Shown piece by piece: positions 1-11,400 of a stretch of DNA of 64,000 nt. Positions within the stretch are counted from its first letter, which is position 1, and every line of letters begins with the position of its first letter. The notes below the pieces were generated by a model. It was given only the letters and a program-made list of their open reading frames with translations. It did no database searches and had not been told where the DNA came from. Origin of the DNA: Naganishia liquefaciens (lineage: Eukaryota; Basidiomycota; Tremellomycetes; Filobasidiales; Filobasidiaceae); NCBI GenBank assembly GCA_013423385.1, contig BLZA01000020.1, positions 62,001 through 126,000 on the forward strand, given 5' to 3'. Position numbers and translations under genes: made by a program.

Positions 1-228
1 GACGCGACGACACCCGCAACTACACAGACACAGCAAGGGGATGTTTCCGAACAGGACTCAACGGACATCGAGTCGCGGACAAACCAAGAGCAGGATGAAG
101 CCGAAACAGAGGGACTCTGCGCCGAGTGCGGCAGCTACGTCTTTGCCTTTGCGGCGCAAGCTCATGCACGTTGGCATGAGCAGATGGATGCAGAATCAAA
201 TAAGCTTGTACTGCAACTACCCGACTGA
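1..228 (+). CDS. 3' end of an unknown gene with a C-terminal C2H2-like finger
   Basis: Frame 1 is open from the first base of the window to a TGA at 226-228, giving the last 75 residues of a protein that starts outside the window. The first half is rich in Thr, Gln, Asp and Glu (low complexity). The end carries CAECG followed by HARWHEQ, a C-x2-C...H-x3-H arrangement that resembles UBZ-type ubiquitin-binding fingers, for example that of DNA polymerase eta. This resemblance is only by spacing; the family is not identified. No intron signal is needed within this part. It runs toward PCF11 (convergent, 320 bp between stops). Confidence 0.55.
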   Translation, partial: DATTPATTQTQQGDVSEQDSTDIESRTNQEQDEAETEGLCAECGSYVFAFAAQAHARWHEQMDAESNKLVLQLPD

Positions 229-548
229 GCGAGATGCATCCCCGCGATATTGGACTGTCTTGCGGGATGTCTATTTATCCAGATTCTGCTCTTTCCTCGA
301 TGCGACGGGCCGTTCCGAGCTGAATTCTCAAAGAGCAGCTGTTGAGGGCACCTCTGCTTCCCAAAGGCCGCACGAATCGCGCGCCTTTGGCAATACTGTT
401 CTCAATGTAGGTGTCAAGCGTTCCTGAAAGCCGCAAGGCGGTATGCAGGCAGAGCCCTGCATATGCCGCGACCTCTCCAAAAAAGTTGTACATAGATTCA
501 TGCATTCCAATGTTCACGCGCTACACGATATTACGTTCAGGATATCTG
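229..548. other. Intergenic, convergent gene ends
   Basis: The 320 bp between the unknown gene and the PCF11 stop codon hold no convincing coding frame, tRNA or repeat. It should contain both 3' ends. Confidence 0.5.
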
Positions 549-3378
549 TCAGACGCTCCTTTCCTTCTTGACATCCTTGTCAGCGTCCGGTGAGCCTTCT
601 GCTTTGCGCTTGAGACTGTTGAGTTCTGCGTCCGACTCGACGTCAAGCCCAGTACCAGCTACTCCATTCGCAACGGCGGATTCCAGCTTGACTGCCGTGC
701 GCAACGGGCTCTGAGCGACTTGCGCCTTGACGGCACCACCAGGAGCGGGCGCCGGAGTTGCCTCGCGACTCGCCGTCCCGCTGGGACTGGCCCCGCGCTG
801 AAGGTCGGCAACGGCAGCGGTAGCCTTTCTGTTTGCTGCGGCCGTGGCCAATGCGTCCGCTCGGCATGTCGCGTGATAGTACTGAAATAATCAGCGCGCG
901 GAGCGGCTTTCAGGAACCCCGACGCCATCAATCGACTCACGCTGTTCTTGACCTTGACACAGTTTCTCCAAACCCATTCCTCCTCATCCTGCACGAATTC
1001 GTCCACAAACTCTTCTTTACAGATCGGACACCGTCTCTTTCCGCCGCCGGCCTTGTCTTCCGCGGGAACGACCACCCATTTCTTGACCAGCTCCTCGTTC
1101 GCGCGCCGTTGGGCCATGGCAGCGGCCGTCGGACGAGGCGCCATCCCGGCAAGTGATCCGGCAGCGGGATCGACATCTTCGTCACGAACGCCGGTAAACG
1201 TTTCCGTAATATCGTTCACCCAGGCCTTTGGAAAACGTCATCAGCGCGCGTATTTCCCAGCTTGAACGCCCGTGGCAAAAGACATACCTCGACACGCGGA
1301 AGCCATCGCCTGTTTGCGCCCCGGCCCGTACTCTCCCTCTCCTTTCGGTTCCGACGGAAATGCCAATCCAAATGCTGCTGAAGCCGATCTTTACCCTTTT
1401 TCCCGGCAGCGAAACGCGCAGCGCATTGCGAGCATCGGTTGGGAAGATGTGTTGTCGGTTGGAACGTGCGTGTCCTGAGACAAGTCAGCCGAGGGTAAGG
1501 GTAGGGGGGAGCAGGGAGGAGGCGCTGCTGGACTCACTGGTTGAGATCTGACAGCGTCAGTTGTACATTCAAGCCCAAGATCAACTCTTCATATTCATCC
1601 ATTCCATCCGCCTCTTCGGGTTCCGCCACCGCCGCCGCCGCCACTGCCGCTGCCGCCGCTCCACCATCGGGCGTGTCTTCCGCCTTGACTTGACCCGACG
1701 CGGGACCGGGGACGGGTGTTCCCGTCTGACTCAGAATGCCCGCGCGCGCAAGGTTACCGAGTAGACTGGAGAAATCGAGGACGGGCGCTCCTCCGACGAC
1801 GACGACGGGAGGAGCGACTGGGGGAGGAGCCACGGGCGGAGCTGTCGCTGCATGCGGCATGTGCGGACTCTGCGTGGGGTTTGACGACGCCGCCGGGATC
1901 GGGAGGTTGAGTCCGGGGAGACCAAAGGGGAGTTGAATAGGCTTGGGCATGCTTATCGGTGGTTCTGGTCTCGAAGGCGGCGGTTGCGGGGGCGCCGGCG
2001 CGGGCACCGGGGTCGGCATGGACGCAGGCGACGGTTCAGCAGACCTCGCGTAAGGATCCCCGCGCAATCCATCCAGCTGCTGCTGTATCGCGGCGAGCTC
2101 GTGTGGGCTAACGTTCCCCGCCATGAGATGCGTCTGCAATTGTTCGAGAATGCCCACGGTTCCGCGCGTACTGGTCTCGTGCGGATGTTTGGCGAGTTGG
2201 GCTCGTTTGGCCGAGAGGGTCGTCAAAAGTGAAGTGATGACGGAGTCGCGTGTCGGTGCTGCTGGTGGTGCTGCTGGTGGTGGTGGCGGTGGTGGTTGAT
2301 TGTGGAATTGAAATGGCTGCTGCGGCGGAGGTGTTGGGACGCCAAACGGCGATGCGGGTGGCATGTGAGCTGATGGGGGTGGCGCGAATCCGACGGGGTA
2401 TCCGCTCGAGGAGGAGGAGGAAGGCATGTTGTACATTTGCGGCATCACGGCTGGGACTTGTCGGCCATAGATGCCCATCTCGATCGTCGATCTGACGTCC
2501 CTGGGGAAAAGTTCCCCTTCCGGTGTTCCGACACCGGGCGTCGTTCGCCACGTCGTCAACATGTCTTCCATCTTTTTCCGCGTGAGGGGATCTACTTGAT
2601 GGTAGGTTGAGAGATATGTTTGCGCGAGAAAGGGAGGGAGAATGTGCGTTGTGTAGGGTGCCCCTGCATTCTTGGCAATCGAGTCGACGAGATAGAAGAG
2701 CGGGAGTTTTTGCGTTGGGGGTGCCTGCGAGGGCATGGCTTGTTAGCAACATGTCGCACAGGGTAACAAGGGGACACGTCGAAGATGGACTGCCCACGGG
2801 ATGCCGGGATGGAAAGTGATCCACAGCCGTGTCCTTGCGGCCGTCAAAGAACTCGAGTCTGGGGATACAGCACAAATCGCCAGATGGACGGCCCAACGGC
2901 TGCACGACGTCTCTGTGCACGTCGATGGCGCCGTGTCCAATTTCGTGAAAGTCCTTTCTTCAGACGGTCGTTCCAGCCACAAACTTGGCGCGACCGAAAG
3001 CAGCCTGCAGGTTCCTTGTACAGCACCCATACAGCCAGCAGGCTGTCATCGGACGTCACGCCGCAAGATGCAACGACCCATCAACCACAGCCTCACCACG
3101 ACACGCGGGCAATCGACGTTTTTGCCTCATCTCTAAACCCGCGCTCATCTTGGCTCCCGTGCGTCCTCCAGGAGGCCACGACTCACCACCTCGATCCCGC
3201 GCCTAATCACCTCTCCCACAACACTCATCCCGTCCCAATCGCCCTCGCGCTTCCTCTCGAGCGCGGCCATGCTCAGCTTGTCAATGATCGGTCGGCTGTT
3301 GAACGTCAACGTCCCCAACTGATGGGCGTACCATGCGTGGAACTGGTGTGTCGGGGACCAGCCTGGGTAGGCGGACAT
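549..3378 (-). CDS. PCF11: Pcf11, mRNA cleavage/polyadenylation factor subunit
   Basis: Five exons: 3378-3187, 2724-1538, 1474-1288, 1225-941 and 881-549, predicted 727 aa. Pcf11 is a nuclear subunit of cleavage factor IA; its CTD-interacting domain (CID) binds the phosphorylated tail of RNA polymerase II. The CID spans about residues 1-140 (TLTFNSRPIIDKL at the start, QKLPLFYLVDSIAKNAG after intron 1). A proline-rich linker follows. The first zinc finger is in exon 3 (CSQC...HLDWHF) and the second is split over exons 4 and 5 (RRCPICKEEF...EEWVWRNCV, then YYHATC), as in the family. All junctions are GT-AG and keep frame. Intron 1 (3186-2725, 462 bp) is much longer than the others. Start chosen at ATG 3378, just before the conserved CID. 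DCP1 starts 228 bp away on the other strand. Confidence 0.93.
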
Positions 3379-3606
3379 GGTGTGGGTGTCGGGGTGGGGA
3401 GGAGGGGCGGGGTCAGGGAGGGAGGAGGGAGATGGGGGGGAGGGTGGTTATACAGGGCTGGCAGCTGTCCTGGCTTGGCTTCCGCTTCTTCTCCTCTCGG
3501 CGGCCGAATGACGTCGATCACCCTCCCCCCCGCTTGGATGCCATTCAAATCACCCACCTACCCATCCCATCCATCCCTGCTCGCAACACAGCCACCCACC
3601 GCCACG
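3379..3606. promoter_or_regulatory. Shared divergent promoter of PCF11 and DCP1
   Basis: Only 228 bp separate the two start codons. The segment has a strong purine strand at about 3390-3450 (G/A tract with a run of seven G) and a C/A-rich stretch just before the DCP1 ATG. No TATA box is seen. A bidirectional promoter is inferred from geometry. Confidence 0.6.
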
Positions 3607-5755
3607 ATGCCACCCACACCATCAACGCCCAACGCACACATCATCGCCACCACCCTCCGCTCCCTCAAACGCGTCGATCCGGGCATCTCACGGATCGTCG
3701 CGCAGGCGGCGTACGTCGTGGCGTATCTGGCGGGCTCGGGGCCGAATGCGAATACGAATGCGAATGCGTGGGACAAGATGGGCGTCGAGGGGAGTTTGTT
3801 TGTGTATGAGAGGTGAGTGCGCAAGGGGGGGATGAGCGGGGATGGGCGGGGATGGGCGGGGATGGGCGGGGCAAGTCTGGTGCAGGAGGGATATCATCGG
3901 TCCTTGGCGTGGACTCTCGCATCTTCCCGCTCAGAAAAAAAAAAAAGAGTCGGAAAACTGCTCGTACGGCCAGTATGCCGGCAACCTTTTTATTGACGCT
4001 TGAACAACCTTTTCCCCCGCTCGCGTCCCGAGGCTCACCCACACTTTGATCAATCTAGCTCGTCAACCCCGCGACACGGCTTCATCATCCTCAACCGCAA
4101 CGGTATCAAAAACTACCAAAAACCTCTTGTCCTGGATCACACACAAGTCTCGGTCGACGGTTCCTGGGTATACATCCACGGCGTGGAGATGTCGGCGTTC
4201 CGTACGCCCGTGCCGCAGACGCCTACCAAGGGCATGCCGCGGCAAGCAAAGCTGAAATCAGATGCGGGTGGTTCGGGGTTGCCGGGGGATGCACCCAAGA
4301 CACGGGTCGCATTGTTTTGTCATAGCGTGAATAATGTCGCGGGTGCTGAAGCTGCGAAAGCGCTGGCGGAATCTCTGATGAGGTGAGCACGCCCTGATGC
4401 ATCCATAGCGAAAACTTGGCTCATTTGTCGTTCGGCTAGTCTGTGCGGTAAACCACAAGTCACGTCACAACCTTCCCCTCCCTCCTTGACACAGACAACA
4501 TCCGCGCCATCCATATCCTCCCGTGTAAATCCGAATCCGAATCCGAATCCGAATCCGAATCCGAATCCGAATCCGACGTCGCCGGGGCAAACACCGGCAA
4601 CGGGAATGTCCATGTCCGCTCTGTTGGAGAAACTCAACACGGCATCACCCGCGCGAGTGGCACACGTACAGTCACCGCCGACGGGTGACAGGCTGCTGAA
4701 TCATTCCGTGTCCGTGCCGAGCGGGTTGTCGCAAGACCAGACGACGAGTGCTGGCCCGCCGCCGCCGCCGCCCCCGCCGCCGCCCCCGCCCCCGCCGGGT
4801 CAGACATCCAATTCTGCACAAGGCGACTTGACAGCCACGCTCAAGCAGATGCTTGGGCTTCACGTCGGCGCCGCCAATGGCCTTGCTTCACCATCGGCGG
4901 CAAACCCACCGGCCGCTCCGTTGAATTCCAGCATCATCAACGGCACTTTACAACCCAGCCACACCCAACTCGGGCATATGACACCGACGCGTACTCCAGC
5001 GTCGACAGCCGACGCGAGGTATCAACATACCGCGACGCCGCCGCCGCCCGTACAACATCAACAGGTCCAGCTTGCGCCGGCATTGGCGACGCCTCTGCGG
5101 GGACAGAGTCCGCTCGTGCGTCCTTCCTTGCCAGCAAGTCAACAGACGTCATTCGATGGCCGGCCTCCGTATCCACAGCAGCACACGGTTTCAAACCCGA
5201 CATACCCTCATCCGCCGCCGCCGCCGCCGCAGCAGCAGCAGCATCATGCTTTTTCGTCCCAGTATTCGGGATCAGGCGCCCAGCATCCACTCACGACGTA
5301 TGGCTCCAACCCGCAGTTGCCAACACAGACACCAACCCATACGCATACGCATACGCATACGCAATCCCCGCATCCGCCACCGGGCCTCGTCGCTTCTTCG
5401 GCATCACAGAGCGGCACAGATGTCTTTGCCGTTCGTAGTCCAGCACTAGATCACGCGGCGGCGACCAAAGCCGTCGCCACGACCTGGGCGAATCGCCCTC
5501 CCGGCTCCAACCCGAATGACAACGCATCATCAGCCTCTCGAGAGACGCTGCCTCAAGCGCAAGACATTGATCAGAAGCGAGAGTTCATGAATGGATTAAT
5601 GGCGGCGATACATGTGAGCTTTTCCAAAAGCCGGAACAAGTACGTTTCGTGCGCCGGGCTGACATTCATGCTCATAGTCGGATCCAGCGTTCGTGCAACG
5701 GCTATGGGAAGAATACTGCGCGGTGCGGCAGGGACGACGTGCGCCACCAGGGTGA
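3607..5755 (+). CDS. DCP1: Dcp1, mRNA decapping enzyme subunit
   Basis: Four exons: 3607-3812, 4059-4382, 4440-5613 and 5678-5755, predicted 593 aa. Dcp1 activates the decapping enzyme Dcp2 in cytoplasmic P-bodies. The EVH1-like Dcp1 domain covers exons 1-2: LKRVDPGISRIVAQAAYVV, VEGSLFVYER and GFIILNRNGIKNYQ. Exon 3 is a long low-complexity region with an (Asn-Pro) run, a run of 14 prolines, (His-Thr) and Gln/His stretches, typical of filamentous and basidiomycete Dcp1. The C-terminus (FMNGLMAAIH, then DPAFVQRLWEEYC in the 26-codon exon 4) fits the short trimerisation helix. Parts of exon 3 and the 3' end recur as relics at 13.87-14.37 kb and 23.99-24.56 kb, and in the tandem repeat just downstream. 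Confidence 0.92.
3829..3872 (+). repeat. G-rich 11-bp tandem repeat in DCP1 intron 1
   Basis: About four tandem units close to GGGGATGGGCG lie 16 bp after the intron 1 donor, preceded by a G7 run. Regularly spaced G runs make a G-quadruplex plausible in DNA or pre-mRNA; this is inference. Confidence 0.7.
4529..4577 (+). repeat. Coding hexanucleotide repeat, (Asn-Pro)n in Dcp1
   Basis: The hexamer AATCCG is repeated about eight times in frame in DCP1 exon 3 and encodes alternating Asn-Pro. Slippage here would change length by two residues without shifting the frame. Confidence 0.9.
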
Positions 5756-6490
5756 TTTCTGTTCCGGACTTGCAGGCGGCGCATTACAAACTCGCGCAAT
5801 ACAACTACATGTCCTGTTTGCCACACGCGCAACGGTAGATCCTGTATGCTGCGGACCTATGATCATGCGTACAATGTCCACAATATCTTGTGCTTCTGAC
5901 ATCGGCAGCTAACGATTGAGTCATCGATTTTGGATACGCCGCCACACCGACACATGACTTTCTGTACATCTGGTCTTGTTCAATGTCCATCTGTGAACCT
6001 GTATTTATACGCACAATATCGACGATATCTCTATTCCTTGTGAATCTCCCACGGAAAGAGTAACGTTTTGAGTCCTGGAGATTGAGTTGCTGATTGTAAT
6101 CACCGCAACCCCAGCACATGGGTTCCTCCTCGCAGAGACGACATGCGCCACCAGGGTTATCTCTGGCCTGCATCTCATACTCGCGAAGTACGAGTACACT
6201 TCCTGCTTGCCACAGGCGCAACGGAACATCCTGTGTATTGCAAACTTGTGATCAGATGTACAATATCTCGTGAATTTGACATCGAAAGAGTAACGATCGA
6301 GCGACCCCGGACACATGGCTTACTGTACATTCAGTCTTGTCCACTGCCCTTCTGCAGACAGTCTTCACTCGCACAGTGCCAATGATATCTCGCTTGTGGA
6401 TTCCCCATGGAAAGAGTAACGGTTTGAGCCATTGAATAGCTGGATTGTGTCCACCGCAGCCCCAACACATGGCTCCCTCTTCAACCGATT
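5733..6490. repeat. Two diverged ~400-bp tandem units derived from the DCP1 3' end
   Basis: The sequence around the DCP1 stop codon (5733 on, GACGACGTGCGCCACCAGGG) recurs about 407 bp later (6140, GACGACATGCGCCACCAGGG), followed in both by matching blocks: GCCACA(C/G)GCGCAACGG, an ACAATATC motif, GGAAAGAGTAACG, and CCGCA(A/G)CCCCA(A/G)CACATGG. Unit 1 is about 5733-6139 and unit 2 about 6140-6490; unit 1 includes the last codons of DCP1 and its 3' UTR. Each unit also has two internal sub-copies ending in GAAAGAGTAACG. An inverted partial copy is at 33.01-33.33 kb. Confidence 0.7.
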
Positions 6491-6513
6491 TTCATTAACC
6501 TTCCCGCTTGCAG

Positions 6514-6909
6514 GAAGACGTGCCCATCGGAAGACTGCACTTGCCCCAGCAAGCCCGAAGCCGAGAGCTTTGCTTTCGCCGTCACGGAACGAATACGTGA
6601 CGGGTCTCGTCCCTGCTGCCTGCGCGAGGGGAGGTTGCGATCTTCCAGCATTGCAGGTTCGTCGCGCCGGTCTTCGGAATCTCGTCTTGCGAGCACCATT
6701 GCAAACCGATGAGCTCTTGACGGGACCATGCGAAAGCCGTGCCGACGAATAATGTCGCCTGTCGAGGAGCCCCGGCCGGCACTCGCTGCAGTGTTGGATC
6801 CGCCGTCAAGGCGCGTTCCCGATCGACTCGCTGCGACGTCTGCGGAGTGTGCGATTGGTTGTACGAGTCGCTGTGTGTTTCAGAACCTGTTCAAGGGGAT
6901 CGGCGGTGA
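6514..6909 (+). pseudogene. DupC left copy: small Cys-rich ORF, unknown
   Basis: After an acceptor-like CTTGCAG the sequence reads KTCPSEDC, then FAFAVTERI; after a possible 60-bp intron it continues to a Cys-rich end (RCDVCGVCDW and VQGDRR, TGA at 6907-6909). The inverted copy at 32.5-32.9 kb has the same frames with mostly conservative changes (Thr/Ser, Arg/Lys, Asp/Glu), which argues for past coding. Relative to that copy, the left one has a one-base difference near 6725 that breaks the frame. No known family is recognised, and gene limits are uncertain. Confidence 0.28.
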
Positions 6910-7065
6910 TCAGCATGTCTCCTATCGCAGTCCTTCGCTCCGACCTTTCGGTACAGCGACTTGTATCGATTCCCAGCCTTCGGACGTGACTCGGAACGAT
7001 CTCTGCAATCGCTGTGCGCCCGTAAAAGGCTGAAAGCGTCAAATCCGGGAAAATCAATTGTATAT

Positions 7066-7743
7066 TCATGGCCGCTTCAGCGTTCCGGTCTCGCCAGTCC
7101 GCTCGGACGGCGACGATAAGCTACCCGAGGACTGACGGTCGTGATCCTGGAGATCATGCGAGCCCGTCAATCAGCAGCACCAATCGACTCACCAAGCCGC
7201 ACCGCACGAAAAGCATCGTATTCAGGGCGACGAAACGGGTCAGAATCCGCTTCGACTCCAAATCACGGTATCCTTAATAGGCAATCAGCTTTACGACATC
7301 GACGACCTTTACGCCGCAACAACTCACTCAAATGCCGCTTTCTGTCGACCTCGGAATTGGCGGTCTTCCTGACAACTTATCACATCAACCGGTATCGTGT
7401 CGTCACCTTCGTCACGTCCGCTTCGTTTCGTTGCGAGTGCTTTATCAATTCGGTAAGTCGGGCTGTCGTGTGATGATCGAGTACAGTCGCAGTGTTACGG
7501 AGACGTCTGAACATTGGGAACAGCACAGAGGGAGCGAAAGAATCAGTACAAGTGAAGGATGCGCGAATTAGGGGAAGGAGAAGACTTGTCTTGATGGTGG
7601 CTGATGACGAGATTCTTGAGTGAAAATGCGAGGCCCAAGTCTGTGAGACGACGACGACTACCACCAACAAGGCGCCACCAAGGAATGCAGGGAAATCGCG
7701 ACGACAACACCATCAACGGCGACTTTGCCATTCCCATCACCAT
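7066..7743 (-). pseudogene. DupB left copy: small gene, unknown, probably damaged
   Basis: Read on the minus strand, both copies of the duplication keep intron borders (for example GTGAGT...CCAG near 7190-7150) and protein pieces: PLMVLSSRFPCIP, LGLAFSLKNLVISHH, a helix-like block ARLTELIKHSQRNEADVT, and a C-terminus ERTGETGTLKRP with stop at 7066-7068. Small length differences between copies put these pieces in different frames, so at least one copy is probably not functional. It points away from DupA, with about 700 bp between the two starts. Function unknown. Confidence 0.25.
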
Positions 7744-8456
7744 CACGCCCGCCTCCTTTCCTGCTCGATCGCCGCGGATCGTCGATGCTTCTTTGGGAGA
7801 GGAGAAGTTGTCGACCTCGCTTCTCTTCTTTCTGCTAGATCGCGATGCAACTAGCAAGTCAACTAGGTATGACGGATTCATTCGAATGCAGTCCCGCATC
7901 GCGTTTGGACATCGTCATTGCCATCTGGATTCCAACCTGTGTCATCTGGCATTCTGTAGGTATTACACCTTCCATCCTGTCCTGCCTTCTATCCTACATG
8001 CTTTCCCTGCTCCTCTCGGCTGCGTCTTCGTCACCCACTTCTTCGGCAGCCGGTTCACCTTCTGCTCACCTCATACCCAAAGTGGAAAGTCAGGTCGGGT
8101 GAGAAGCGGGACGAGGTCAGAGTGGGCCTCGAGACATGGAGGGGGTCACATCGCATCAGGTCACGAGGGGTGCGAGCGGTCAAGGGTCGTCAAGGTGAGT
8201 TGCATCGCCTCTTGAGGGGTCTGTACGCGCTGCGGGCGCCTGGTTTGTCAGCAATACACCCTTATGACATGAATGCACAATGATGCAGACCAAAGCGCGC
8301 GAGGTGTTGGGCGCCTCGCACCATCCGTCTTGGCACCACGTCTCGCGTCGTCGCGTTTGTTTACATCAAGGCGTGTCCTTCTTGATCTTGCTGTTTCGTG
8401 ATCTCTTCCTTTTCTTCCTCGTACCCATTCCTTCCATCCCCCTTCCCCCACGCAAG
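7744..8456. promoter_or_regulatory. Presumed divergent promoter between DupB and DupA (left)
   Basis: About 710 bp lie between the proposed DupB and DupA starts. The corresponding segment in the right copy (30984-31690) is clearly homologous but carries indels, including a G11 run near 30993-31003. No core element is clear; the role is inferred from gene orientation. Confidence 0.35.
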
Positions 8457-11400
8457 ATGCACGTCATGAAGACTACGCCTCGCAGCCGTAGCATGATCGG
8501 GCTCTCTTGCCTGAGCATTGTTCACGGACAAGCTCTCCTCGGCGTTGTGGACAGCGACACGATCAACGCGCTCGCCAACATCACCAACATCACCAACGTT
8601 CCCAACAATGTCACGCTCGCCGCACAAGCCTCCGCCATGTTCGCTTCCGGTGCATCCGCCTCGTCGATGCCAAAGAACGGCATGCGCGCGCATCACGCGC
8701 CCATCTCGCATGGTCTCAACCCTCTCCGCATCAAGAAAGCAGAGACGCTCGTCCCGTCCGAGATTGCCGCTCGTATGGCCGGCATCTCCTTCGCGTTCGG
8801 CAAGGACTCTGTTATCGAGATCGGATGGTTCCGACTCAACTTGGAATCGGATGGATCGCCCTCGTCGAACGATACCGTTACCGCTCTCGCCGCTCTCGAA
8901 GCTTACCAGGCCCGAGAAAGCATCCTGCTTGAGCAGCTTGAGCACAAGAACGAAGCCGACATCGAGAGAGCGGCATTCTTGGACACGTTGGAACGCAAGC
9001 TCAAGCAAGACGCAGCGGACGCCGAAGCGAAGAAACAGCAAGACAACGACAAGCTAGCTCGAGACAAGAAGACCTTGCGTGATCAGCGAATCGCGTTCAG
9101 TTACAAGGTTATGCATGCTTTGCGAAATGACCCGGTAAGAATCGGCGGACGACACCACCGCTTCGCGCATCAAATGCTCATCTCTTGTTGACAATCACAG
9201 ACCGGCTTGACGATCTACAGGGGGCCTGCCGCACCTCCTGCCGCGCATGTTACCGATCTCGAATACCTGAACGCCTCACAGAACGCTTCACAGCATGATT
9301 CCGTAAGTTTGGCCGTCCTGTCGTTCGTCGCATCGCCTGATGATCGTCCGTGGTGAAACATAGACATCTCGACACCCTGATCTGTTGCAATACCTGGATC
9401 AGCGCGTCATCATCGCCGTTGTCTCTCTAGCGTCGAAAGTCATGGTGATCCTGCTCACCCGCGCCGGCAGGCGAGCGAGGAAGACCGCGACATGCAAGAA
9501 GCTGGCGAAGCAGATCGAGCGTGCCATGATCTTCCTTGGAGACCCGATCGTTGTCTACCAGGAGAAGATCATCGAACGACCGGTGGAGATCGTCAAGGTA
9601 GTTTATGTGGACCGCCCTGTGGAAGCCACAAAGGAACCGGCTGCGGAAATTGTCGATAAAGTCGCTGCTCGGGTAAAGGAGATCGCGATCCGGGCCGTCG
9701 AAGCGCCTGAACAAGTCGAGGAAGCGACGCAAGGGGACCTGTCGGTCGTCTCTTCCAAGCAGCAAGTCAAAGTTGAAGTCGCCGCTGCGCCTGCGCCTGA
9801 AGCCTTGAACAACGGAGCCTTGAGCAACGGTATCTTGGAGAACAACCACGCCACCGATCGGGACCTGTCGGTTGTCTTATACAAGGCCCTGCCGGTTGTC
9901 TTGTACGAGCGAAAAGTCAAAGTTGAAGCTGCGGTTGCGCCTGCGCCTGCAGCCTTCGACAACGGTGTCTCGGGGGACAACCAAGCTACCGATGAAGAAC
10001 TGCCGGTCGTCTCGGAGGACAACCAAGCCACCGATGAGGACCTGCCGGTTGTCCCGCCCAAGCAAGAAGACAAGGATGAAGCTGCCGTTGCGCCTGCGCC
10101 TGGAGCCTTGAACAACGGTGTCTCGGAGAACCACCAAGCTATCGATGAGGATCAGTCGGTTGTCCCATCCAAGCAAGAAGACAAGGATGGAGCTGCGGTG
10201 GCGCCTGCGCCTGCAGCCTTCGACAACGGTGTCTCGGAGAACAACCAAGCCACCGATGAGGACCAGCCGGTTGTCCCGCCCAAGCAAGAAGACAAGGATG
10301 AAGCTGCCGTTGCGCTCGCGCCCGAATCCTTGAACAGCGGTAGAGTCGAATCTGCGATTTCGCCAGCCTTGGAGCTATCGCCTGCAGTCTCCAGACGTGG
10401 TATTACGGACTGCCACCATGTCTCCGTAGAGGAATTGCCGGTCGTCTCGTCCAAGCAGCAAGACGAAGATAGAGCTGCCCTTGCGCCAACGCGGGCGCCA
10501 ACGCCTGCCATCTGTATCGACGGTATCTCGGAGTACAACCACGCTACTGATCGGATCGGTACCTGCCGGTCGTCCAGTCCACGCGACCTGAAGTCGAAGT
10601 CACAGCTGCCACCGCGCCGAAGCCTGACCCCCTCGAGGTTCGCCGAATACTCCTTGAAAAAGCTCGCCGTGTTCATCACCGGGTGCTCAAGGGCGTTTGG
10701 CGAATCTTAGACGACCGGATGGCCAGCGACACGGCGGCACTCAAACTGTCGCAGCGATGGGCAATGCAACCTGCAGTCTACGCTCTACCGCAAGTCGACT
10801 GGAACCAGATTCTGAAGATGGCTATCGGACATCCCGCCGTTGCTCCCAACCGGGAAGTCATCGTCAGCGACTTCGTTAGACTGGTCTTCGGCTTGGATAT
10901 TGCGAAGGCGGGCCCTTTGTTAGAGACCCTCAACCGACCACAGGTGCACCAGGAGCTTGGGTACTGCCCATTGTTGCTTCATGACGCGAGAAGGCGCTTG
11001 TCGAGACGACGGCCGCACCGCAAAGGTCACGGCTACAACGCTGCGCGTGCCCGGCTGTTCCAACGCTTCAAGAACTTGACAGCGAGACGACCTTCTTTTG
11101 GCGTAATGGAAGCCGAACAGAAGTGCCACAAAGCTTGGAGAGCACTGGCAATCCGGCTCAACGGCGACCTGAAGAAAGAGAATGATAGAGTCAAGGCGCT
11201 TGAAATTAACAGCCAGAATTGGGAAGTCCTCGCACTCATCGACATACCTCCCGAACAGCCTGTTCGCAACGAGAACGAAACGGCGAAGCAGCCTGAGGGA
11301 CCGGCAGATGAACGGCGCAAGCGAATGCTCGAAGTCAAGAGCGCAGTCATCGACGGATCTGCCGAAAAGCTTGTCTCCACCGTGAACTCTTCCGCGAAGG

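Noticed and set aside
2785-3816. A 343-codon plus-strand ORF across PCF11 intron 1, its first exon and DCP1 exon 1
   Set aside because: Only the last part is real coding sequence (DCP1 exon 1). The rest is antisense to PCF11 and low complexity.
9427-10679. Several antisense ORFs of 130-175 codons in the DupA repeat region
   Set aside because: They are produced by the regular codon pattern of the 37-residue repeat, and are not conserved in length between the two copies.
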